Of a DNA stretch of 64,000 nt, positions 36,145 to 45,686 are shown in pieces. Numbering within the stretch: position 1 is the first letter of the stretch; each line of letters begins with the position of its first letter. The stretch is from MED-G17 sp963991985 (GTDB lineage Bacteria > Bacteroidota > Bacteroidia > NS11-12g > UBA9320), in contig CAXDRX010000002.1 of assembly GCA_963991985.1 (NCBI GenBank), positions 118,348-182,347 of the forward strand, in the 5' to 3' direction. The notes beneath the pieces were generated by a model. That model was not told the origin of the DNA. It did not search any database and saw nothing but the letters and a program-made list of their open reading frames with translations. The position numbers were made by a program, and so were the translations under genes.

Positions 36145-37467
36145 TTACTCTAAAAGTGTGTATCTTATGGTCAATTTTATCCCTATATTTTTTCGGCTGT
36201 CCAACACCATTCGTGTAGCCTCCAAAGGATTATCTGATGGGATGGAGACCACAAACCTCTTTGAAGAAATTACCCCTTGGAAGTTTAGATCATTCAATAT
36301 TTTTTGAATCTCCCGAGTAATCATGAAGGTGTAATTGTTTTCGTTTTCATTTAAAGTTCCACCCAGTGAATTGGTGAAAAAGTCTTCAATGATTCTTCGA
36401 TTGCCCGCACTATCCAAAGAAAATAGATTGAGTCGTTTTGGTAATGGAAAGTTTGAACTTTCGAAACCTTCTTTTGGTTGAAGGGTTAGGCTTGCTTGAT
36501 TGATAACTATATTTTGGCCAAATTTTACCAAACTATCCGTTAAATTGGGTATTGATATTTTTATTTGACTTCCGCCAAGGCCTTGCATATATGTTTCTTC
36601 AAAATGAACAGTATCTTCAAACTGTTGGGTCAATTGAGCAGGTTGATTTTTTATGGTATACAAATTACCTAATTTGGAATAATTGCTGAAGATAAGAGAC
36701 TTTGACTTTATAGAATCAAAATACACCACAATTTCTGAATAAAAATTCCTCAAATCAATGGAGGCAATTCCACCATAACCGGAAAGCTGATTTTCATCGG
36801 GAATAAGGGCAATGCCTTTGATGAATTCAGTAAAAACAGTATTGTCCTCAAACTTATTCTCATTGCTTTTGTCCATCAATTTGTTGCCAAAAGAAGGGTC
36901 CAATTTGATTTTTAAGGTAGGCGATGTTGTGATGGTATCTTTTGCAAAAATTCTAATGGATGAATCATTTGAAAAAATAGGGCCACTGTACGTTCCTATT
37001 TGACTTAAGTCGCTAAGTTTTGTGTTGGAATAATAAACGGAGTCTAGGTCCTCTGTAATTTCAAATACTTTTAAATCAATGTTGATGTTGCTATCTCCAA
37101 TAAAGCGATCATTATTATCAATTACAAGGTAAAGAACAATTGAGTCCAGCTGTGAGGTATCAGTAAAACCTCTTCCCAACGAGGCCAAACGCGCTTGACC
37201 AACAATAGAGGCAGAATAAACACCAAAGTATGGGTCTTGAATGGTTCCAAGCAAAAATGATGATAAATTATTGGTTGCAAAAGAATCAACTGGGGAGGAT
37301 GTGCATATCCATTGAAAACTGTCTAAAGTTTTTTGATTGAGTTCAGAGGCATCAGGATTTATATTGATGCCAATTTCAGATAGGTCATTTTTGCATGTGC
37401 CAAAAAGAAAAATTGAGACGACAACAAAAACAAGCGCATTTACTTTTGGAAGTCTGTTCAAAAACAT
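36145..37467 (-). CDS. DUF4270 family lipoprotein
   Basis: The 440-aa protein has a lipoprotein signal (FLFGTC, cysteine at about residue 25) and the DUF4270 pattern LSEIGININPD ... SFLLGTIQDPYFGVYSASI, followed by repeated beta-rich stretches. This family is confined to Bacteroidota and its function is unknown. Its place between the glycogen-synthase-like gene and a biosynthetic gene is seen elsewhere in the phylum, as I recall. Spacing is 9 bases after the synthase-like gene and 1 base before asd. Confidence 0.85.
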   Translation of the reverse strand: MFLNRLPKVNALVFVVVSIFLFGTCKNDLSEIGININPDASELNQKTLDSFQWICTSSPVDSFATNNLSSFLLGTIQDPYFGVYSASIVGQARLASLGRGFTDTSQLDSIVLYLVIDNNDRFIGDSNINIDLKVFEITEDLDSVYYSNTKLSDLSQIGTYSGPIFSNDSSIRIFAKDTITTSPTLKIKLDPSFGNKLMDKSNENKFEDNTVFTEFIKGIALIPDENQLSGYGGIASIDLRNFYSEIVVYFDSIKSKSLIFSNYSKLGNLYTIKNQPAQLTQQFEDTVHFEETYMQGLGGSQIKISIPNLTDSLVKFGQNIVINQASLTLQPKEGFESSNFPLPKRLNLFSLDSAGNRRIIEDFFTNSLGGTLNENENNYTFMITREIQKILNDLNFQGVISSKRFVVSIPSDNPLEATRMVLDSRKNIGIKLTIRYTLLE

Positions 37468-37476
37468 TATGAGGAG

Positions 37477-38295
37477 TTAATTCTCCGAAAGCAATGAATT
37501 GTATAAATCTGAGTAAGTTTCACCAATGGTTTCCTCAGAGTGGTCTATGAGCGGTTTGTTGGACTGGGCGTCTAAGGTTTGTAAGAGTTTAGGGTCCAAA
37601 CTTTCTGAACATTTAACGATGGCATCTGCATGAACAACTCCCCCGATTTGCAGGCTTGTGTTGTCTCCATTTCCAAATTCGGAAAGGTCTTGGTCTTCTA
37701 TTTGATTCAGAGTTGCTTTTCGTGTAAAATCATCGCCCATGTTTGCTTTGAAGGTATTGTCAAACACGCTGTAAACAACTTTAGAGTTGAAAAATACAGG
37801 CTCGTCTTTGTACAGGGTTCTTAAATAAAGTGGAATCAAACTAGTCATCCAGCCTTGGCAATGTATAATATCAGGATACCACCCCAATTTTTTGACTGTT
37901 TCTAGGGCACCTTTGCAGAAGAAAATTGTGCGTTCATCATTGTCTTTAAAGAATTCCTCTTCCTCATTTCCGTACAAACTTTTGCGATGAAAGAAATCCT
38001 CATTGTCCAAAAAATAAACTTGCATTTTGGTGCTCGGGATGGAGGCTACTTTGATGGTCAGTGGGTTATCGTTGTCATCAATTGTGATGTTCATTCCACT
38101 CAAGCGCACTACCTCATGAAGTCTATTTCTTCTCTCATTAATCAGTCCAAATCTTGGGACTAGTATTCTCACCTCATTGTCCTGCTCCTGAATAGCTTGT
38201 GGCAATTTTCTTGCGATTTCCGCTAGGGGAGAACTCTCCAAAAAAGGGCTCATTTCTGAAGAAATAAAAAGAATTTTGTTTCTCTTGTTTTCCAT
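37477..38295 (-). CDS. Glycogen/starch synthase-like protein with only the N-terminal GT5 domain
   Basis: The 272-aa protein matches the N-terminal half of GlgA (ILFISSEMSPFLES, EVRILVPRFGLINERRN, YFLDNEDFFHR, DIIHCQGWMTSLIPLYLR). The C-terminal GT1-type half that binds ADP-glucose is missing. The K-x-G-G-L motif that normally follows the first strand is replaced by ESSPLAEI. The protein therefore probably does not make glycogen and may be regulatory or bind sugars. Similar half-proteins are common in Bacteroidota next to panC. It is divergent from panC with a 92-base gap. Confidence 0.85.
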   Translation of the reverse strand: MENKRNKILFISSEMSPFLESSPLAEIARKLPQAIQEQDNEVRILVPRFGLINERRNRLHEVVRLSGMNITIDDNDNPLTIKVASIPSTKMQVYFLDNEDFFHRKSLYGNEEEEFFKDNDERTIFFCKGALETVKKLGWYPDIIHCQGWMTSLIPLYLRTLYKDEPVFFNSKVVYSVFDNTFKANMGDDFTRKATLNQIEDQDLSEFGNGDNTSLQIGGVVHADAIVKCSESLDPKLLQTLDAQSNKPLIDHSEETIGETYSDLYNSLLSEN

Positions 38296-38318
38296 TTTAA
38301 ATTTAAAGAACAGTTGTG

Positions 38319-38326
38319 CAAAGATA
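38319..38326 (-). promoter_or_regulatory. Candidate -7 promoter element of the synthase-like/DUF4270/asd/paaE operon
   Basis: The minus strand reads TATCTTTG, an exact TAnnTTTG, 23 bases before the ATG at 38295. No clear -33 TTTG is seen. Confidence 0.45.
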
Positions 38327-38387
38327 AAAACAGTAGTTTGTTTATTTGTACTCTCAGTCTATTGTTTTTTTACTAAAAAATTTGTAT

Positions 38388-39236
38388 ATGCATTATACCA
38401 AAATTGGATTTCCAACGCGCGCTCTTATTCAACAATGGAAAAGGAATGGATTTTCCCTTGGTTTTGTTCCTACCATGGGAGCACTACACGATGGACACTT
38501 GTCTCTCTTAAAAAGGTCAATGGCTGAAAATGACAAAACAATTTGTAGCATTTTTGTAAATCCGAGACAGTTTGAAGACCCAGTGGACTTCAAAAAATAC
38601 CCAAATACTTTGTGTTCGGATTTGGATGTTCTATTGGATTTGGGTATTGATTTGCTTTTTCATCCAGAGGTGCATACCATTTATCCTGACGATTTTAAAG
38701 CCAAAAACTATGAATTAAATGGTTTGGATTTGATCTTAGAGGGGAGGGATAGACCGGGGCATTTTCAAGGAGTTTGCAATGTCCTGGGGCGGCTTTTTCA
38801 AATATTGCCTGTTCATAAAGCCTATTTTGGTCAAAAAGATTTTCAGCAGACTGCTGTGGTCAAACGTCTCATCGATGTATTAAAACTGGACTTAAAAATA
38901 GAGGTGTGTCCTATTGTGAGAGAAGAAAATGGATTGGCCATGAGTTCTAGGAATGAAAGGTTGACAAAGTCACAACGAAAAGAGGCCGGATTTATTTATG
39001 ATGAATTGTTGAAGTTAAAAAATGAATTGTGCCAAAATGATTGGATTTTGGCAATGGATCGGTTCAAAAGAAAGATTATTGAAGCAAAAAATTCTTCCCT
39101 GGAGTATATCAAAATTGTTGATTCAACTACTTTGGAAGAGATAGACGAATTTGATTCAAATAGAAAATTGGTTGCCCTTACCGCGGTGAAATACCATGGT
39201 GTTCGGCTTTTAGACAATATTATTCTAAATCAATAA
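38388..39236 (+). CDS. panC: Pantothenate synthetase (pantoate-beta-alanine ligase)
   Basis: The enzyme joins pantoate and beta-alanine with ATP, the last step of pantothenate synthesis before CoA. The 282-aa protein has the nucleotidyltransferase HIGH-type motif PTMGALHDGHLSLLKRS, FVNPRQFEDPVDFKKYP, YFGQKDFQQTAVVKRL and the KMSKS-like AMSSRNERLT. ATG 38388 gives the standard length; an upstream TTG-type start would add 14 unsupported residues. The end overlaps the convergent GH3 gene by 17 bases. Confidence 0.96.
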   Translation: MHYTKIGFPTRALIQQWKRNGFSLGFVPTMGALHDGHLSLLKRSMAENDKTICSIFVNPRQFEDPVDFKKYPNTLCSDLDVLLDLGIDLLFHPEVHTIYPDDFKAKNYELNGLDLILEGRDRPGHFQGVCNVLGRLFQILPVHKAYFGQKDFQQTAVVKRLIDVLKLDLKIEVCPIVREENGLAMSSRNERLTKSQRKEAGFIYDELLKLKNELCQNDWILAMDRFKRKIIEAKNSSLEYIKIVDSTTLEEIDEFDSNRKLVALTAVKYHGVRLLDNIILNQ

Positions 39237-42132
39237 TTTTTGTTGCTTTGTATGCTTCGTCCATAATTTTTGTTCTAATATTTTTTTGAATCAGCTTTTT
39301 ATTTTCTGCAGAAGGATAAACACGATTGCTTAAGAAAATATAGATTAGCCCGTGATTGGGGTCGGCCCATGCCTGAGTTCCCGTAAAACCTGAATGTCCA
39401 AAGGTATTGGGACTTGCCAACTTGCTGGTGGGCGAGTACCTTGGTTGAATGTAGTCATGTTTGTCAAATCCTAATCCACGCCTAGAATCAAAATCCTGTC
39501 TTTTGGTGAATTTTTCCACTGTTTTTTTCTTCAAGAATTGGGTGCCTCCGTAATGTCCTCCGTTCATGAGCATTTGCATAATGACAGCAACCTCTTGTGC
39601 ACTTGAAAACAAACCAGCATGTCCGGAAATACCACCAAACATAGCCGCTGCTGGATCATGAACAAATCCGTGGATGAGTCCTGGTCGGTGGTCGGGATTT
39701 ATTTCTGTGGGCACAATTTCATTTGGACTAAACTTTTGGGAAGGATTAAAAAGACATCGTTCCAGTTGAAGTGGTTGATAAAAATGAAGATCTAAATATT
39801 TGTTGAAGGGAATACCGGATTTTTTTTCCACTAAAAATCGCAAAAGAATCATCCCCAAATCACTGTAGTGGTATTTCCCTTTGTTGCTTAGCGGTGAGTC
39901 GATGATTTTTTGAATCATTTGTGCTAGGTAGTTTTTATTCATGTAAATACCGTTCCCATTTTTCAGAGTAAATTTTTCTGAAGGGATATTGTTGAAAATA
40001 GTATCTAGAGTTTCGGCATTTAAGAGTATGTCCTTATAAAAAGGGATCCAATCTTGCAAACCAGCTTTGTGTGTCAAAACTTCTTGGATGCTTATCTTGT
40101 CTTTGTTGGTCCCTTGTAAAAATGGCAAATGTTTTGCGAGAGGATCGTGGAGTTGTATTTCGTTTTCTTCGTACAACTTCATAATGGCAAGAGTCGTTGC
40201 CAAGATTTTTGTTAAAGAAGCCAAATCATAAAGGGAATTATTTTTCACCCTATGCAAAGAGTCGTAAGTAAAAAAGCCAAAAGACTTTTGGTAAAGAATG
40301 GTCCCATTTTTGGCCAACAAAATTTGACATCCAGGCGTGCATTTTTCTTTGATGGCTTGTTTGGCAATTTTATTGATTGGTTGAAATAGTTTTTGGTAGC
40401 TTGATTGCAAGCTATCCGTAAGCTTCTGTAATGTCTTTTCGCTTGTTAAAAAATTGGCTTGGGAGCCAGCAACCAATTCTTTGGATAAACTTACCGGTAA
40501 ATGCGCAGACGGACGATATTCTCCAAACAAAACCTGCTTGGCAATTTTGTAGTGGAGTTCGTCATTGTTGTAAGCAATTAAGAGATTTTTAAGATGAGAT
40601 ATGTTTCTCAGTGAATAAGGGTTCCCAAAAAGAACAAGAAGAACATTTTTTTGTTGAACAATTTGCTCAATCCAGTTTTCCAAATTTTTGGACAAACCAT
40701 AGTTGTTTTTGGGGTATTTATGAATGTGATGTAATGAAACAACTATTTTCTCAAACTTTTTTGTTTTTTGATCCAAATGGAGAAGCGACTCTTTTGTTGG
40801 GTTCTGGTCCATTTGTACATAGTTGATTTTTCTTTCTTTTGAAAGGTATTGACTTAAAAAATCTCCCCGCTGATCGAATTGTATAAACAAAGTTTTGGAA
40901 ATATCTTGAGGCAAGATGGGCACTACTTTTTGTTTGTTTGCCGCAAGGCAAATGCTTTCAAAAGACAATTTTTCAATTAGTTTTTCGGCCTCAACATTGT
41001 TTAAGTCTTGTGTTAGATTTTCCAAAGGAATTGTCTGGTACTTATCCAATCCTACCCATTTTTTGTAGGCCAATATTTTTTTCACTTTTTGAAATAGGTA
41101 AGTCGTATCTAAATTTCCATTGAAAATCTCAGTTTTTATTAGTTGAATTGACTTTGGGATATCACCTGGGGCCAGCAAGATGTCGTTTCCAGCTAGGAGG
41201 GCCTTAAGTTCTAATTCTCCTGGTTGATGAAATTTGGCAACTCCCTGCATATTTAGTGCATCGGTGATGACCAAGCCGTTGAAATGTAAATCTTTTCTTA
41301 ATAATGAATTGATTGCTTTAGGGCTAATGGATGTGGCTGTGTAGGGTTCACTTTCAATATTGGGAACGTATAGATGTGCGGACATTATCCCTAAAACACC
41401 CTTCTCAATAAGGTATTGAAACGGTAGAAGTTCCAATTCATTCAAACGTTCTTTTGAGTGTTTGAGGATGGGTAGATCTTTATGTGAATCGGTTTCAGTA
41501 TCTCCGTGCCCTGGAAAGTGTTTTGCACATGCAATGATCTTTTCGCTTTGAAGCCCTCGTGCATACTGAAATCCCTTGATGCTTACTTCCATCGGGTTTT
41601 CTCCAAAGCTTCTGAAGTTGATCACAGGGTTTTGAGCATTGTTATTTATATCTACAACGGGAGCCAAGTTCATATGAATGCCGATTCTTTTGCATTGTTT
41701 CCCAATTTCTTTGCCCATTTCAAAAAGAAGGGAATTATTTTGTAAACCACCCAATTCCATTTGATAGGGAAATTTTGGTGTATTGCTGAGTCGCATCGCA
41801 AGCCCCCACTCCCCGTCTATGGCAACGAGCATTTTTGTTTTGTTTAAATTTTGAAATTTATTGGTTAAAATGGCTTGCTTTTCTGGGGTTCCTTTGAAAA
41901 AAATCAATCCTCCAACTTGGTATTTTTTTATCGTTTTTTCAACTTGTGTTAAATGTCTTTGACCAAGCGTTGGCCGAACCTCGATCATAAAAAGCTGAGC
42001 GATTTTTTCCTCTAAACTTAAATTTTCAAAAGTACTTTTTACCCAAGGGTCGTTTGGATCAACTTGCGCTTGAAGGAAAGATATTGGCAATAAAAAAATC
42101 CAAAAAATGCCCCAACTTTTAACTTTGAACAC
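39220..42132 (-). CDS. GH3 beta-N-acetylhexosaminidase fused to a serine beta-lactamase-like hydrolase
   Basis: The 970-aa protein has a signal peptide (FKVKSWGIFWIFLLPISFLQAQ). The N-terminal half is a glycoside hydrolase family 3 domain with the NagZ-type loop KHFPGHGDTETDSHKDLP and the catalytic Asp in ITDALNMQGV, followed by a GH3 C-terminal domain. From about residue 590 a class C beta-lactamase/esterase domain follows: SLTK (nucleophile Ser and Lys, in YDLASLTKILATT), YSDLG and GHSGFTGT. Such fusions are known in Bacteroidota and probably act on peptidoglycan fragments in the periplasm. I chose GTG 42132 because the signal peptide begins there; TTG 42171 is an alternative, and the frame is open to 42270 inside the upstream gene. 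Confidence 0.87.
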   Translation of the reverse strand: MFKVKSWGIFWIFLLPISFLQAQVDPNDPWVKSTFENLSLEEKIAQLFMIEVRPTLGQRHLTQVEKTIKKYQVGGLIFFKGTPEKQAILTNKFQNLNKTKMLVAIDGEWGLAMRLSNTPKFPYQMELGGLQNNSLLFEMGKEIGKQCKRIGIHMNLAPVVDINNNAQNPVINFRSFGENPMEVSIKGFQYARGLQSEKIIACAKHFPGHGDTETDSHKDLPILKHSKERLNELELLPFQYLIEKGVLGIMSAHLYVPNIESEPYTATSISPKAINSLLRKDLHFNGLVITDALNMQGVAKFHQPGELELKALLAGNDILLAPGDIPKSIQLIKTEIFNGNLDTTYLFQKVKKILAYKKWVGLDKYQTIPLENLTQDLNNVEAEKLIEKLSFESICLAANKQKVVPILPQDISKTLFIQFDQRGDFLSQYLSKERKINYVQMDQNPTKESLLHLDQKTKKFEKIVVSLHHIHKYPKNNYGLSKNLENWIEQIVQQKNVLLVLFGNPYSLRNISHLKNLLIAYNNDELHYKIAKQVLFGEYRPSAHLPVSLSKELVAGSQANFLTSEKTLQKLTDSLQSSYQKLFQPINKIAKQAIKEKCTPGCQILLAKNGTILYQKSFGFFTYDSLHRVKNNSLYDLASLTKILATTLAIMKLYEENEIQLHDPLAKHLPFLQGTNKDKISIQEVLTHKAGLQDWIPFYKDILLNAETLDTIFNNIPSEKFTLKNGNGIYMNKNYLAQMIQKIIDSPLSNKGKYHYSDLGMILLRFLVEKKSGIPFNKYLDLHFYQPLQLERCLFNPSQKFSPNEIVPTEINPDHRPGLIHGFVHDPAAAMFGGISGHAGLFSSAQEVAVIMQMLMNGGHYGGTQFLKKKTVEKFTKRQDFDSRRGLGFDKHDYIQPRYSPTSKLASPNTFGHSGFTGTQAWADPNHGLIYIFLSNRVYPSAENKKLIQKNIRTKIMDEAYKATKIIDLE

Positions 42133-42176
42133 ACTGCGAAAAAAAGGGCTTTTGGGCTTAGTTAAAAACAAAAGAC

Positions 42177-44156
42177 TTATTCGATATTCACATTGGTGTT
42201 TTTGGGATGTTGTACTTGGTATTTGAAGTCCAACTTTTTTTGCTTTTTCGCGCCTATTTTTAATTCCCATTTGATTTCACCCTTGGTCTCATTTAGTTTC
42301 CCATTTCCAAGATCTTTCACCTCTACTTGAATATTTTTTCGGCGTGTCAGTGGAATTTGATCGTAAATGATAAGATTGATTTCTTCGGTTTTGTTATTTC
42401 TTACCATAATTTCAAAACTGCGTTTTTGAATTTGGTCGTTGCCGAGCAGTTGTTTGCCAGAAAATGATTTGGTTTTGTTTCGGGCAATTACAACCCCTCT
42501 ATCTCTTCCAAGGGAAATATTGAGCGTGTCGCTAAGATTTCTAACATTTAAAATAGATTTTCCAATATATGTATTTTCGAAATATAAGCGTGCGGTTCCT
42601 TCTAATAAATTGTGTTTTGACCAATCCGTGATTCGGGCAATTAGAAAAGCTGTAGGTTCCAATTTGGGGACAGCCCGATACTCGTAGTAAGCATTGAGAC
42701 TTTTTTTATCGATATTGAGTTGTTTTGTTTTGCCATTGCTTTCAATCGTAAAAGGCCTGTTGACAGACAATTCAAAATGGGTTTTGTTGGGGATGTAAGC
42801 CACAGGCAGTGGCTTACTCGCATTTTCATATTTGGAGTTTAGTGCAGAACGTCGTCTTGTTCGGTTGGCTTTGATACCATCAACATAGAGTTTCCTTGTT
42901 GGAAGCCTTTGAATTTGGGCACTATTTAGTGTGGTTGCTTCCATCTCTAGATCATCAGCCAATATTTTAACTTCCTTAATTTGACGGACAGAGGTCTTCA
43001 TGGTAATGGTGTTGAAGGTATTGGCATTGAGGCGTTGGTTGATTGTATTGTAGCCAATATAGCTGACCAAAACTTGGGTTTTCCCGGGGGGCAATGTCAG
43101 AGAAAAGTCTCCATTTTCATCGCTAACAGTACCTATGCTTGAACCTTGCACTTTTATGGTAGCAAAGGAGAGTGGCTGACCTTGTGCATTTACTACTCGT
43201 CCGCTTACTTCAGCGTTATTCTGTCCGATGTAGTTTTCTAGGTTATATGTTTTTTTTATTTGGTTTTGGTAATTGCTGTGGTTGCCGTTTGTGAAGTTGA
43301 GGTAATAGGGGTTGAGAATAGGTAAGTCACTAGATTTTCTTGGATCGGCATTGCTAAAGGTAAGTTGTACATTTGTCCAATTTTCCCCTGTATTTTGATA
43401 AATATTGGCTTGGTAAACCAGTTCTAAAGGAGACTGCAAATCATCAACCCTTATGTCATAGCTTGGGTACCAACCTGCATGATAAACCAAATAACTCAGC
43501 TTTAGGGTGCTTTTGGTATTTTTATTTGCAAAAATATTAACGACAATTTCTGCATTCCCTTCGGTTTTTTTACTGTTTTCTTGATTGAGTTGTGCAGTAT
43601 ATTTCTGGAGTTTCTGATTTAATTCATTTAGTTTTCTTCTTTTCGATAGTATATTCATTCGGATGGACTCAATTTGTTCACCAAAGAAAAAATATAAGGT
43701 TTTCAATTCCTCAGGGTGAATGTTTTGGTTGTTGCCTTTGATGTTTTGATTGAGTTTTAAAAAATTTAATGCCTCTGTTTTGGATGTAATTATTTCTCTA
43801 AGCGTCTCTGTTCTTTTTGAGATATGATGTATGCTGTCTAGCAGCAAAGCAATTTCTTCGTCGTGTTTCTCCAAATTCAGGAAGTTGAATTGATGGTTGG
43901 TAGACAAAATGGTGTAATCTCCTTGTCCTTCAACTTGGATGGACCTTTTGTCCAAATAAGGAGACAAATTGTTTACAATAATTTGATTGTTCCCTTTTTG
44001 TAAGTTGATTTGTGCAACCCGATTTACTTGGGCCCCACTCAAAAAAACAGTTACAGATTGAATGTTTGAAGAGGTTTTTGTTTCTTTTACACTTGCATTT
44101 CCATAAGCAGAAAAAAGCAATGGCAATACGGCAACGGTGATTTTAATTTTATTCAT
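42177..44156 (-). CDS. Mucoidy-inhibitor-like DUF4139 protein with inserted carboxypeptidase-regulatory-like domain
   Basis: The 659-aa protein has a signal peptide (ending near SAYGNAS) and then the DUF4140 N-terminal domain (SVTVFLSGAQVNRVAQINL ... LSPYLDKRSIQVEG), a coiled coil (about 95-200), and the DUF4139 beta domain, which begins at LSYLVYHAGWYPSYDIRV and resumes after about residue 420 (YRAVPKLEPTAFLIARI, GKSILNVRNLSDTLNISLGRD). A CarboxypepD_reg-like domain (about 308-395, VSGRVVNAQGQPLSFATI) is inserted in the middle. The family role is unknown; MuiA was linked to mucoidy. It is followed by the GH3 fusion gene on the same strand. Confidence 0.85.
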   Translation of the reverse strand: MNKIKITVAVLPLLFSAYGNASVKETKTSSNIQSVTVFLSGAQVNRVAQINLQKGNNQIIVNNLSPYLDKRSIQVEGQGDYTILSTNHQFNFLNLEKHDEEIALLLDSIHHISKRTETLREIITSKTEALNFLKLNQNIKGNNQNIHPEELKTLYFFFGEQIESIRMNILSKRRKLNELNQKLQKYTAQLNQENSKKTEGNAEIVVNIFANKNTKSTLKLSYLVYHAGWYPSYDIRVDDLQSPLELVYQANIYQNTGENWTNVQLTFSNADPRKSSDLPILNPYYLNFTNGNHSNYQNQIKKTYNLENYIGQNNAEVSGRVVNAQGQPLSFATIKVQGSSIGTVSDENGDFSLTLPPGKTQVLVSYIGYNTINQRLNANTFNTITMKTSVRQIKEVKILADDLEMEATTLNSAQIQRLPTRKLYVDGIKANRTRRRSALNSKYENASKPLPVAYIPNKTHFELSVNRPFTIESNGKTKQLNIDKKSLNAYYEYRAVPKLEPTAFLIARITDWSKHNLLEGTARLYFENTYIGKSILNVRNLSDTLNISLGRDRGVVIARNKTKSFSGKQLLGNDQIQKRSFEIMVRNNKTEEINLIIYDQIPLTRRKNIQVEVKDLGNGKLNETKGEIKWELKIGAKKQKKLDFKYQVQHPKNTNVNIE

Positions 44157-44189
44157 ACTTTTTGATACCTTCTAAACGAAAAGGTAAAT

Positions 44190-45686
44190 TCAATTATTGG
44201 GTATTCTAAATTCTTTTTTTCGAGGTCTAAGATATGTTCGCCAATCAAATCCCTCTAATTTGTTTTTGGTTTCAGACAATTGGTCGACAGGATAAAATGT
44301 ACCTTTTGGTTTCGTTAGGAAAAGGATATTTTGTACTTGAGCACTATCCATCAAAATTTCTATCTTTTGGCAAGCAATTTTATTGATTCCTGAATAGGTG
44401 CTGTCTTCTTCCTGAACATAATACAAACTACTTCCATCCTCATTGACGAATACTTTTTTCAGTTCATTGCGAGAAAATTTTGCTCGAATATTTTTCCCTT
44501 TGATCTGATTAAAAACCAATGAGTTCTCCTTGGAGATAACAAAACCATTTTTCTTTAGATCAATAAAGTTGATGCCTCCTTTTCCTTGGTTGATCAACAA
44601 AGTATCTGCAGACAACTGGTTAGAGTCGTTCCAAAGAATGGGTTCATAATAGAGACAAATTACAGAATCGCTCAGATGATAAATTAGCGAGTCGGCTTTG
44701 CCTTGCATGTTTAGATTTAAAAAACGGACTTTGGGAAATGCTTGGATATGTCTTTTGCCTGACGAATCTGTATGGTCAACAAAGGTGTCTGAAGTAAGAA
44801 AAAAAGTATCTCTCCCCTGAATTTGCAATGCAATTGGGTTTTGCACAATGGTTGTTCTTTTATTCTCGCGTGTGTATCGGGCAAAATGCCCATAAACGAA
44901 AACTTGATTTAAAGAATCGCTGAGAACTACATTGCGAAAAGCTTTTCCCAAACCTAATTTTCTATCGTACACTAGGCTGTCTGCTTGGAGTTTGTTTTCG
45001 TTGGTTTGGATCCATACATTTTTACTAAATCTTGAGGTTTCATTTTGGGTATCGTACCATCCAGAATTACAAAAGATTGTATTCTCATCGCTTCTAATGT
45101 ATGTCGGTCCATAAAAAAATGCTGTTTTACTGTTGGAGAAATAGTCAAGTTTGTTTGAAGTCATTTTGTATTTTGGGTTGGTAAGCACAACGTTCTCATT
45201 GAAGCTAAATTTTTTGCTCCGAGAATAATAGGTGCCCGTCTGACTGGTGAGGTCATTTTCGTTGTCGCTTATTCGACCCTCCGTGAGGTAGTAAGCTTTT
45301 TTATTGGGAATATCATACTCAATGGATTGGGTATAAAGCACCATGTCGTTATCTGTTAACTCAACATCGTTTTCAACTCGAGCAGTTCGTGAATTTCCAT
45401 CATATTGTAAATAATGCCCGAAGAGATCAAATGAGTCTTTCTGATAGATATGGATTTTGCCAAATGCCTCTAGTCTGTTTTCACCCTCATAAAACCAAGC
45501 GCTATCGCTTTTCATAAAGACATCTTTTTGTTTGAAAAATACATTGCCTTTTAGTCTTTGCATATCGCCAAATCCTTGATCGAAAAGAAGTGAATCTGCA
45601 TTTAAGAGTTCAATTTTTTCTTGGGATTTTAATTTTCCCACAAGAAGGATAAGAAATAAAAAACTAAGAAAAACCTTTCTAATCAT
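44190..45686 (-). CDS. OstA-like lipopolysaccharide transport protein
   Basis: The 498-aa protein has a signal peptide (MIRKVFLSFLFLILLVGKLKSQ) followed by repeated OstA/LptA-type beta-jellyroll units (LKGNVFFKQKDVFMKSDSAWFY, FGKIHIYQKDSFDLFGHYLQY, SNKLDYFSNSKTAFFYGPTYI). Proteins of this type form the periplasmic bridge that carries LPS to the outer membrane, in the manner of LptA/LptD. No C-terminal beta-barrel is evident, so it is the bridge component rather than LptD. It overlaps pyrF by 8 bases. Confidence 0.85.
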   Translation of the reverse strand: MIRKVFLSFLFLILLVGKLKSQEKIELLNADSLLFDQGFGDMQRLKGNVFFKQKDVFMKSDSAWFYEGENRLEAFGKIHIYQKDSFDLFGHYLQYDGNSRTARVENDVELTDNDMVLYTQSIEYDIPNKKAYYLTEGRISDNENDLTSQTGTYYSRSKKFSFNENVVLTNPKYKMTSNKLDYFSNSKTAFFYGPTYIRSDENTIFCNSGWYDTQNETSRFSKNVWIQTNENKLQADSLVYDRKLGLGKAFRNVVLSDSLNQVFVYGHFARYTRENKRTTIVQNPIALQIQGRDTFFLTSDTFVDHTDSSGKRHIQAFPKVRFLNLNMQGKADSLIYHLSDSVICLYYEPILWNDSNQLSADTLLINQGKGGINFIDLKKNGFVISKENSLVFNQIKGKNIRAKFSRNELKKVFVNEDGSSLYYVQEEDSTYSGINKIACQKIEILMDSAQVQNILFLTKPKGTFYPVDQLSETKNKLEGFDWRTYLRPRKKEFRIPNN

